The position numbers and the translations under genes were made by a program. 9,147 nt of DNA. Source: Planctomicrobium sp. (GTDB taxonomy: Bacteria > Planctomycetota > Planctomycetia > Planctomycetales > Planctomycetaceae). The notes below the pieces were generated by a model. It was not told where the DNA came from and searched no databases. It saw only the letters and a program-made list of their open reading frames with translations. The stretch lies in the NCBI GenBank assembly GCA_018659505.1, contig JABJMI010000699.1, forward strand, positions 1 to 9,147, given 5' to 3'. Shown piece after piece: positions 1 to 6,946 of this stretch; the first letter of the stretch is position 1; each line of letters starts with the position of its first letter.

Positions 1-654
1 CTAGAAATCGTCGTAACCAATGAAGCCCGAATGTTGCGGCGTCAATTCGCAGAAATTGGAAAACGTGGCATCGGAATCGGTTATCCCGGAGGAGTCAACC
101 TTGCCTATGACTCGCAGCAAATGCGGCTGGCAACGATTTGGAAAGGCAAATTTGTCGACCCGGCAGCTGCGTGGTACGGTCAAGGCAGTGGCAATGCTCG
201 CCCGCTGGGCGCAGCCATTCAACTGCCCAGAGGCCCCGAACTATATTCGGGAACGCAGCCAGCAATCACCGATAACAGACGACCCACGACACATCAGTTC
301 AAAGGCTATTCTCTGGATGAACATCGACGACCAACAATGCGTTACGAGTTCGGGGTGATTGCTGTAGAAGACTATTTTCACGAATACAAAGACCAAACAA
401 CGGGGCAGATTCAACTTCGCCGCCGCGTAACATTCACTTCGACCGAAGAAAGCGAACCGCTGCGATTTCGACTGGCCAGCAATGACAAACTCAAAGCCGA
501 TTCCAATGGTGGTTATCGTATTGGCAATAATCTGACGATCCGAGTCGCATCAGGGCAGAAAGCGGAATTCATCGAAGGAGGCTTGCTGTTCGTTCCGCTG
601 AAATTTGATGCCCAGCAGACGCAAGAAATCGTAATTGAATACCTTTGGGAGTGA
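1..654 (+). CDS. C-terminal part of a large secreted protein, probably cytochrome c-type (5' end outside window)
   Basis: The frame is open from the first base, so the gene starts upstream; 217 residues and a TGA stop are visible. The Met codon at 31 lies inside the conserved region and is not a convincing start. Visible residues 23-61 carry a glycine-rich stretch (GIGIGYPGG, then NLAYD and RLATIWKG) ending in W-Y-G-Q-G-S-G. Further on come an FKGYSLDE segment and a beta-rich tail ending in IEYLWE. From memory, this type of region lies after the heme domain in planctomycete and verrucomicrobial cytochrome c proteins that sit beside sorbosone-dehydrogenase-like propellers. No CxxCH heme motif is visible, so the cytochrome assignment is inference. 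The next gene begins 73 bases downstream on the same strand and encodes such a propeller, which supports a working pair. It could instead be a different multidomain periplasmic protein sharing this C-terminal module. Confidence 0.6.
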   Translation, partial: LEIVVTNEARMLRRQFAEIGKRGIGIGYPGGVNLAYDSQQMRLATIWKGKFVDPAAAWYGQGSGNARPLGAAIQLPRGPELYSGTQPAITDNRRPTTHQFKGYSLDEHRRPTMRYEFGVIAVEDYFHEYKDQTTGQIQLRRRVTFTSTEESEPLRFRLASNDKLKADSNGGYRIGNNLTIRVASGQKAEFIEGGLLFVPLKFDAQQTQEIVIEYLWE

Positions 655-727
655 CTCCGAATTTCCTTAACGACCAACGAGTAGATGGATCCGTTCCAAG
701 TTCGATTACTCAACACAAAAGACAAAC

Positions 728-3187
728 ATGCTCACCACCCTGATTGAAACGATTGCCGTGATCACCGTTGCGTTTGCTCCGCCGGTCGAAACGTTGGGCG
801 AGTATTGGGGCACAGGCGAAGAAGAGTCGGTCTACTACAAGCTGGTTGACGTTCCACTCCCGAAAGAACTGGCGATTGAAGCGGGCAGTTTTGAAGTTCT
901 TCCCGACAACAAGTCACTCGCGCTCGCAACCCGCCGTGGAGACATTTTCGTCGCTGATGGTGTGTTCGACGAACACCCGGAACCGAAATTTCACAAGTTC
1001 GCTGAAGGACTCGATGAAATCTTCGGATTGTCCTATCGCGATGGTTCGTTCATCGTGACTCAGCAGGCCGAAGTGACTCGCATCACAGATATCAACGGTG
1101 ATGGTCGAGCCGACCGGTTCGACACGATCAGCGACGCCTGGGGGTTCGGGAATTACCATGAGTATGCCTTCGGTTCCAAGCCGGATGCCGACGGCAATGT
1201 CTGGGTGGCGCTCTGCCTGACGAAGTCTTATCACTCTGAAGAACCGTTCCGCGGATGGTGCCTGAAGATCACTCCCGAAGGCAAAACGATTCCAATCTGC
1301 AGCGGCATTCGCAGCCCATGTGGTATCGGTCCCAACGAACACGGCGTGATGTTCTATGCCGAAAGCCAGGGACCGTGGAACGGTTCGTGCAGTTTGAAGG
1401 TGCTGGAACCGGGAGGATTCATGGGCCATCCGATCAGCTACAACTGGTACGAACTGGCGCCTGAAATGGGTCCGGTCCCAGTGGAGCCAAACACTCCTTC
1501 TCGACTGGAAATTGAACGAAAGCGAGTCAAACAGCTTGTGCCGTACGCCGTCGTCTTCCCGTACATCAGGATGGGGCGGTCTATTTCAGGGTTCCAGGTT
1601 GATCGAACCGGCGGAAAGTTCGGACCGTTTGAGAACCAGATTTTCATCGGCGACTTTAGTCTAGGAGTTGTCATGCGGGCGACCACGGAGAAAGTCAACG
1701 GCGTCTGGCAGGGCGCGTGCTATCCCTTTCGAGAAGGTTTCGCCACTGGTCTACTTGCCGTCCAGTTTACTCCTGATGGAAACCTGATCGCCGGTGGAAC
1801 CAATCGTGGCTGGCCAGTTCGTGGCCCCAAAGCGTATGCAATTCAGCGACTGGATTGGACAGGTATCACGCCGTTCGAGATCAAAGAAATTAAAGCGAAG
1901 CCTCAAGGATTCCAGATCGCATTCACCAAACCGGTCGATTTCAGCGTCGCTTCAAGACCAAAAACCTATCAACTAAAAACCTTCACCCACATGTATCGTC
2001 AGGCTTATGGCAGCCCGGAAGTCGATCAGACGGAGCCTACGGTTTCTGAGGTTCGTGTCGCGGACGATGCGATGAGCGTCATCATCGATGTGGAAGGTTT
2101 GGTTCAGGGGCATGTTCATGACTTCTTTTTGCCCGACATGCGATCCAGCGATCAGGACAAACTCCTGCATGCGAACGCTTACTACACGCTTAACGAAATC
2201 CCCGAAACCGATGACTCACAACAGGCAGAACCTTCAACCGAATCGAAGCTGTCATTGCATTTCAAGGGTGGCGATGGTCCAGGCAAGGGAAAACATGTGG
2301 TGCTGATCGCTGCCGAACAGGAATATCGCAGCGAACAATCAATGCCGATGCTGGCAAAGGTGCTTGCAGAGCATCATGGATTCGACTGTACGGTTCTGTT
2401 TTCAGTGGATGAAAACGGAAAGGTCGATCCGACGCTTCCAGCGCCGTTCAAAGACAAGGACAAACGCCACAATATCCCGGGACTCGAAAAACTTGCCGAC
2501 GCCGACTGTTTGATTTGGATGTCGCGATTCATGCATTTGCCCGACGAGCAAATGCAACACTTTCATGATTACTTTAATTCCGGAAAACCGATCATCGCTC
2601 TTCGAACTGCCAATCATGGCTTCCAGCGCGGAAAGCAGTATGTCGTTAATCAGCGTCCTGTGACTCTGCGGGAATTTCTCGGAGGTGCGTTTTCCGGACA
2701 TCACGGCGGTTGGCATCGCGAATCAACTCAAGGCATCCTTGTTGACGCTCAGAAGGCACACCCAATATTGACGGGGGTCGATGGAATTTGGGGAACCTCA
2801 GACGTTTACCGCTGCCACTCGGAAGGTCAACCTTTACCTGCCGACTGCACCGCTCTGGTTCTTGGACAGCCGCTGATCAACCTCAAGCCGAATGCCCCGC
2901 CCAACACGAAGAAGGAACCACTGCCGATTGCCTGGACAAAAACTTGGCGAGGCAATCAAAATCTCGACTCAAAGATATTTCACTTCACAATGGGCTCGGC
3001 TGAAGACTTTGAGAATGAAGGTGTCAGAAGATTGACCATCAACGCGGTCTACTGGGGTACCGGCATGGAAGCAAATATCGACGCGAGCCGATCGGTCGAA
3101 ATCGTGGGTGAGTACAAGCCACTTCAAGCCGGATTCAACTACGAAAAACTAGGTGTGACGCCACGGAAACCAGAATTCTACAAATAG
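728..3187 (+). CDS. Fusion of a sorbosone dehydrogenase-like beta-propeller with a C-terminal ThuA-like domain
   Basis: This 819-residue protein has three parts. Residues about 35-380 look like the PQQ/glucose-sorbosone dehydrogenase-type propeller common in planctomycetes, with a calcium-loop-like DINGDGRAD, GIRSPCGIGPNEHG and a repeated FxPDGNLIAGGTNRGW blade pattern. Residues about 385-500 form the linker typical of these proteins (GFQIAFTKPVDF, YGSPEVD, AYYTLNEIP). Residues about 520-790 are ThuA-like (GKHVVLIAAEQEYRS, CLIWMSRFMHLPDEQM, GKPIIALRTANHGFQ, AHPILTGVDGIWG), a class I glutamine amidotransferase fold that usually lacks the catalytic Cys. There is no CxxCH, so electrons would need a partner such as the upstream gene. 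The ATG at 728 is the only good start: no in-frame ATG, GTG or TTG lies between it and a stop at 668-670. The N-terminus is hydrophobic but has no Lys or Arg before the core, so the export signal is weak. No clear Shine-Dalgarno is seen. Substrate is unknown; sugar oxidation or binding is inferred. Confidence 0.82.
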   Translation: MLTTLIETIAVITVAFAPPVETLGEYWGTGEEESVYYKLVDVPLPKELAIEAGSFEVLPDNKSLALATRRGDIFVADGVFDEHPEPKFHKFAEGLDEIFGLSYRDGSFIVTQQAEVTRITDINGDGRADRFDTISDAWGFGNYHEYAFGSKPDADGNVWVALCLTKSYHSEEPFRGWCLKITPEGKTIPICSGIRSPCGIGPNEHGVMFYAESQGPWNGSCSLKVLEPGGFMGHPISYNWYELAPEMGPVPVEPNTPSRLEIERKRVKQLVPYAVVFPYIRMGRSISGFQVDRTGGKFGPFENQIFIGDFSLGVVMRATTEKVNGVWQGACYPFREGFATGLLAVQFTPDGNLIAGGTNRGWPVRGPKAYAIQRLDWTGITPFEIKEIKAKPQGFQIAFTKPVDFSVASRPKTYQLKTFTHMYRQAYGSPEVDQTEPTVSEVRVADDAMSVIIDVEGLVQGHVHDFFLPDMRSSDQDKLLHANAYYTLNEIPETDDSQQAEPSTESKLSLHFKGGDGPGKGKHVVLIAAEQEYRSEQSMPMLAKVLAEHHGFDCTVLFSVDENGKVDPTLPAPFKDKDKRHNIPGLEKLADADCLIWMSRFMHLPDEQMQHFHDYFNSGKPIIALRTANHGFQRGKQYVVNQRPVTLREFLGGAFSGHHGGWHRESTQGILVDAQKAHPILTGVDGIWGTSDVYRCHSEGQPLPADCTALVLGQPLINLKPNAPPNTKKEPLPIAWTKTWRGNQNLDSKIFHFTMGSAEDFENEGVRRLTINAVYWGTGMEANIDASRSVEIVGEYKPLQAGFNYEKLGVTPRKPEFYK

Positions 3188-3214
3188 TTTAAAAGATCTA
3201 AAATAAGTATCAAA

Positions 3215-5260
3215 ATGAGAACGCTTTTCAGACACACAATTCTCCTCTCTGTATCTATGCTTAACTTCATCGGGACCGTCGAAATTCAAGCCCAAGACCA
3301 GCCATGGCAGGACGAAGCGGTTGAGAGGCTTCGCGCTATTTATGATCGCAACGAATTTCGCGCTTCGGACGTTGAGCTTGAATGGCTCCCTGATAGCTCC
3401 GGATACAAGTTGCACGAGAGAGATTCTAAAACTAACAAACCCGTTGTCGCTCTCTACAATGTCAATTCGGGAGTACGCAGCGTTGTTGAGAATTCAGAAA
3501 CCAAGAGAAATCTGTCACCGGACGGCAAGCGGATCGCAGAAGCACGTAATCGAATGGTCTTTGTACGTAACGTCGATGGCAAAGAGCGGACACAATTAAC
3601 AGAAGACGTCGGCGAACGAGATATCTCGTATCGCGACCTGCGATGGAGTCCGAGCAGCAAGTACGTTTTGTTTGTGGAAGCTGACAGCACTGACGTTAAA
3701 CAACGATCAGTTCTGGTTCCGGGCGATCCGTCTTACCCCGGCGTAGAGCAACATCGCTTTGCAAGAGTGGGAGGCAGACTGGCATCACTGCGAGTCGGCG
3801 TGGCGAATGTAGAGAGCGGAGACGTCCGTTGGTTGCCAATCGAAGTTCCTGACGAAGGATTTTATCTGGGACAGGTCGACTGGATCCCCAATTCAGACGA
3901 CTTACTGATTGAAACCATGAGTCGCTTCCGTGACAAACGCGAATTCTGGATCACGTCGACCGACGGAAAAATGAATCGCATCTACAGCGAAGTCAATGAT
4001 GCCTGGGCAGTCGGCAGCCACGGAATTAACTCTGGAGCGAAATGGATTCGCAATGGCGAAGCCTTCATCTTCATCAGCGAAAAAGATGGATGGCGACATG
4101 CCTACTTGCTATCGCGTGACGGCAAGACTGAAACGAAACTCACGTCCGGTGAATTCGATTTGATTGATCGTGCCCATGTCGATGAAGCTGGCGGTTGGTA
4201 CTATTTCTATGCGTCACCTGACAACGCGACGCAAAAATATCTCTACCGAGTCCCACTTGATGGTACGGGAACATTAGAGCGTATCACGCCTAAGTTACAG
4301 CAGGGTACACACGATTACGAAATCTCGCCGGATGCAAAATGGGCAATTCATACCTATTCAACATTGAATAAACCGCCGGTTGTGGATCTTATTGAATTGC
4401 CTAACCACCTGATTGTTCGCGTTGTGGAAGAACACGCTGAACTGCGAAAGAGATTTGAACAGCTCGCTCCTCGACCAACAGAGTTTGTTCAGATTGACAT
4501 CGGCAATGGTGTGGTGATGGACGCATCCCTCACGAAGCCGCGTGATTTCGATGAGTCAAAGAAGTATCCGCTGTTTGTCTATGTCTATGGTGAACCATAC
4601 TTGCAGACAGTTTTGGACAAATGGGGCGCCGCTCAAGTTGACTTTCTTCGCGTTGTTGCAGACGCTGGGTATATCACAGTGTCCATCGACAACCGCGGCA
4701 CGGCGGCTCCCAAAGGGGCAGCATGGCGACGTTCAATTTTCGGCAGTCTTGGTCCGCTGTCGACCGAAGAACAAGCGGCCGGTATTCAGAAGCTGGCTGA
4801 GATGAAACCGTACATCGACCTCGATCGAGTCGGCATTTGGGGTTGGAGTGGAGGCGGTTCCAACACTCTCAACGCAATGTTTCGCAAACCGGATGTCTAC
4901 CACGTCGGCATCGCGGTCGTGCCGAAGCCACAGCCATGGTTGTACAACGCCTGGTTTCAGGAAATCTACATGCGAACCCGCGAAGTCAACGCCGAAGGAT
5001 ACGAGCGTTCGGCACCAATCAACTTCGCTGAAGGACTCAAGGGCAAGCTGTTGATTGTCACCGGCTCTGGCGAAACCAATACGCACATTCAAATCATCGA
5101 AGGGCTCGTGGATCGTTTGGTAGAGTTGGGGAAACCGTTCGACTATATGGTCTATCCCAACCGCAACCACGGACTTCGTGAAGGAAAAGGCACTGTCGTC
5201 CATGTGCGAATGTTGATTCTCCGATACTTGATCGAGAATCTCCCACGCGGACCGAAGTAG
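3215..5260 (+). CDS. Secreted S9-family serine peptidase (prolyl oligopeptidase/DPP IV-like) with an S-E-H triad
   Basis: The 681-residue protein has a good signal peptide (MRTLFRH, a hydrophobic core, likely cleavage after IQA near residue 27). A DPP IV-type N-terminal propeller spans about residues 75-410, including FIFISEKDGWRHAYLL. A peptidase S9 alpha/beta-hydrolase domain spans about 430-678. The nucleophile is Ser545 in GWSGGGS, the probable oxyanion Tyr458 lies in VYGEP, and the catalytic His652 lies in YPNRNHG. The acid position is Glu620 in TGSGETNTHIQ, where the family normally has Asp (HGTADDNVH in human DPP IV). Spacings of 75 and 32 residues match DPP IV (78 and 32), so the alignment is firm. 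The paired Glu motif that dipeptidyl peptidases use to hold the substrate N-terminus is not seen before WSP at 144-146, so classical DPP IV specificity is doubtful. The gene starts 27 bases after the fusion gene, without an obvious Shine-Dalgarno. It probably acts in the periplasm. Confidence 0.9.
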   Translation: MRTLFRHTILLSVSMLNFIGTVEIQAQDQPWQDEAVERLRAIYDRNEFRASDVELEWLPDSSGYKLHERDSKTNKPVVALYNVNSGVRSVVENSETKRNLSPDGKRIAEARNRMVFVRNVDGKERTQLTEDVGERDISYRDLRWSPSSKYVLFVEADSTDVKQRSVLVPGDPSYPGVEQHRFARVGGRLASLRVGVANVESGDVRWLPIEVPDEGFYLGQVDWIPNSDDLLIETMSRFRDKREFWITSTDGKMNRIYSEVNDAWAVGSHGINSGAKWIRNGEAFIFISEKDGWRHAYLLSRDGKTETKLTSGEFDLIDRAHVDEAGGWYYFYASPDNATQKYLYRVPLDGTGTLERITPKLQQGTHDYEISPDAKWAIHTYSTLNKPPVVDLIELPNHLIVRVVEEHAELRKRFEQLAPRPTEFVQIDIGNGVVMDASLTKPRDFDESKKYPLFVYVYGEPYLQTVLDKWGAAQVDFLRVVADAGYITVSIDNRGTAAPKGAAWRRSIFGSLGPLSTEEQAAGIQKLAEMKPYIDLDRVGIWGWSGGGSNTLNAMFRKPDVYHVGIAVVPKPQPWLYNAWFQEIYMRTREVNAEGYERSAPINFAEGLKGKLLIVTGSGETNTHIQIIEGLVDRLVELGKPFDYMVYPNRNHGLREGKGTVVHVRMLILRYLIENLPRGPK

Positions 5261-5314
5261 CAAGCTGTTTCATCGTCCCTTGAAACTATCAACGAACATA
5301 TTGGAGTTGCTCAA

Positions 5315-6892
5315 ATGAGTGTTCTCAACCGAGTGGCGGGTCTGCGACTGTGCGGGATCGTCTTGGTTTTGTCGATGACCGTCCCATGCCAAGCTGAAGA
5401 CCATCCAAACATTATCATTATCTATGCCGACGACCTCGGCTTCGGCGATCTGTCCTGTTACAACAGCAAGGCTCCTTATAAGACGCCGCGACTTGACCAA
5501 ATGGCAGCCGAGGGCATTCGATTTACCGACGCCCATAGCCCGTCGACGGTCTGTTCTCCGTCTCGATACGGTCTGTTTTCGGGGCAGCAAATCTATCGTT
5601 CTACCGGGCGAGGCGGCGGTGCATTCGAAGGTCCAGGTGGACCGAGTTATCTCAAGCCAGGGACACTCACCATTGCTCAGATGCTGAAAGACCAGGGATA
5701 TCGCACGGGCGTGTTCGGCAAGTGGCACGTTGGGCTCAGCTGGTTTGACAAGCAAGGTAAACGTCTCGGTGGAGGCTTTAAGAATTCGCTGCTGATCGAC
5801 TACGAAAAGAGTACTCCGCTCATCGACGGTCCCAACGCGCGAGGGTTCGACGAGTCTTTCGTAACGCCCAATTGCCCGAACACCGATCCGCTTTACGTTT
5901 ACATCGAAAACGGATTGGTCGCGACGCCTGCAAGCGAGCGGCACAATCCCAAGAGCCTGCCAAACCCCGGAGGTAAATGGCGATGGGATAACGACGCCGG
6001 ATGGATGTCGCCAGGCTATGATTTCATGAACGCGGACCTTCTGTTTTATGATAAAACGGAAGAGTTCATTAGGGAACATCGCCAGAAGTCTCCAGACAAA
6101 CCTTTCTTCGCTGTGTTCTCAACCCAAATTGCTCACGCACCAGTCTTGCCCGCAGAAGAATTTAATGGCGCTACGGGAGCAGGCCCGCGTGCCGACTTTG
6201 TCTGGGAACTGGACGTATTGGTCGGTCGTGTTCTGGACCTTGTGAAAGAGCTCGGAATCGATGAAGAGACTCTCGTGCTGTTCAATTCGGACAACGGGGC
6301 GGAAACCCTACACGTCAATTGGATGCGAGAGGACCATCAACACGATCCGTCAGGCGGTTGGCGAGGAATGAAGCGCGATGCGTGGGAAGGTGGACACCGT
6401 GTTCCCTTTATTGCTCGTTGGCCAGGTCAGATTCCACCGAAACAGGTGTCGTTCCAGATGACCAACACGACAGATATCTTCGCAACAGTCGCCTCAGTCG
6501 TCGGTGTCTCGCTGCCGGACGATGTCGCGACAGACAGCTTCGACATGTTGCCCATCATGTTGGGGCAGCAGGAGGAGTCGAAGTCAGTACGCCCCCATCT
6601 ACTCACGCAGAGTTTTCGAGGGGAATTCCAGATTCGCAAGGGGTCATGGAAATTCCTCGATCACCAGGGGTCAGGCGGGAACAACTACGACGTACCGAAT
6701 ATGAAAAAGTGGGCACTCCCGGACAAAGCTCCTAATGCACCGGGGCAGCTGTACAATCTCGACGACGATCCAGGTGAAACTAACAACCTGTATTTTATGG
6801 AAGAAGTCAAACGGAAAGAGCTTCAGGCGTTACTGGCGAGGCTAAAGTCGTCTGGTCGCAGTGCACCAAAGAACCGCATACCGTTTCGTTAG
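5315..6892 (+). CDS. Secreted formylglycine-dependent sulfatase (arylsulfatase-like, S1 family)
   Basis: This 525-residue protein hydrolyses sulfate esters, probably on a polysaccharide. A signal peptide is evident (Arg residues, hydrophobic core, likely cleavage after CQA near residue 27). Sulfatase features appear in order: PNIIIIYADDLG with metal ligands Asp39 and Asp40; VCSPSRYGLFSG with Cys80 as the predicted formylglycine and Arg84; GVFGKWHVG with Lys136 and His138; FNSDNGAE with metal ligands Asp326 and Asn327; and Lys353 before WEGGHRVPFIARWPG. The tail has the usual LYNLDDDPGETNNL segment. The CSPSRYGL core and the GRSAP ending resemble a sulfatase group distinct from the next gene's; I cannot assign a SulfAtlas subfamily. 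A GGAG eight bases before the ATG (5303-5306) supports the start. Cys80 needs a formylglycine-generating enzyme encoded elsewhere. The substrate is unknown. Confidence 0.95.
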   Translation: MSVLNRVAGLRLCGIVLVLSMTVPCQAEDHPNIIIIYADDLGFGDLSCYNSKAPYKTPRLDQMAAEGIRFTDAHSPSTVCSPSRYGLFSGQQIYRSTGRGGGAFEGPGGPSYLKPGTLTIAQMLKDQGYRTGVFGKWHVGLSWFDKQGKRLGGGFKNSLLIDYEKSTPLIDGPNARGFDESFVTPNCPNTDPLYVYIENGLVATPASERHNPKSLPNPGGKWRWDNDAGWMSPGYDFMNADLLFYDKTEEFIREHRQKSPDKPFFAVFSTQIAHAPVLPAEEFNGATGAGPRADFVWELDVLVGRVLDLVKELGIDEETLVLFNSDNGAETLHVNWMREDHQHDPSGGWRGMKRDAWEGGHRVPFIARWPGQIPPKQVSFQMTNTTDIFATVASVVGVSLPDDVATDSFDMLPIMLGQQEESKSVRPHLLTQSFRGEFQIRKGSWKFLDHQGSGGNNYDVPNMKKWALPDKAPNAPGQLYNLDDDPGETNNLYFMEEVKRKELQALLARLKSSGRSAPKNRIPFR

Positions 6893-6933
6893 CCCACCGG
6901 TTCCCGCTAAAAACAAAAGAATAACAAGTGCTT

Positions 6934-6939
6934 GAGGAA
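6934..6939 (+). promoter_or_regulatory. Shine-Dalgarno site that decides the start of the second sulfatase
   Basis: GAGGAA lies eight bases (measured from its last A) before the ATG at 6947. An upstream in-frame TTG at 6932 overlaps this site and would add only five residues (MRNEN). Normal Shine-Dalgarno spacing favours the ATG, which also puts the signal peptide right at the N-terminus. This is one of only two recognisable ribosome sites in the window; the other precedes the first sulfatase. Confidence 0.6.
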
Positions 6940-6946
6940 CGAAAAT

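Noticed and set aside
914..1429. 171-codon minus-strand frame opposite the propeller
   Set aside because: It is antisense to the conserved propeller domain and has no recognisable motif.
4733..5263. 176-codon minus-strand frame opposite the catalytic end of the peptidase
   Set aside because: It is antisense to the S9 catalytic domain and its translation shows no family features.
5268..5285. TTTCA/TGAAA inverted repeat between the peptidase and the first sulfatase, a possible terminator
   Set aside because: The stem is only five A/T-rich pairs with an eight-base loop and no T run after it, so it is too weak to call.
5270..6079. 269-codon open frame on the minus strand opposite the first sulfatase
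   Set aside because: It is fully antisense to a well-supported sulfatase with intact motifs, and its translation shows no recognisable domain; it is a codon-bias shadow.
6932..6946. TTG at 6932 as the start of the second sulfatase
   Set aside because: It overlaps the Shine-Dalgarno that fits the ATG at 6947 and adds only five residues ahead of the signal peptide.
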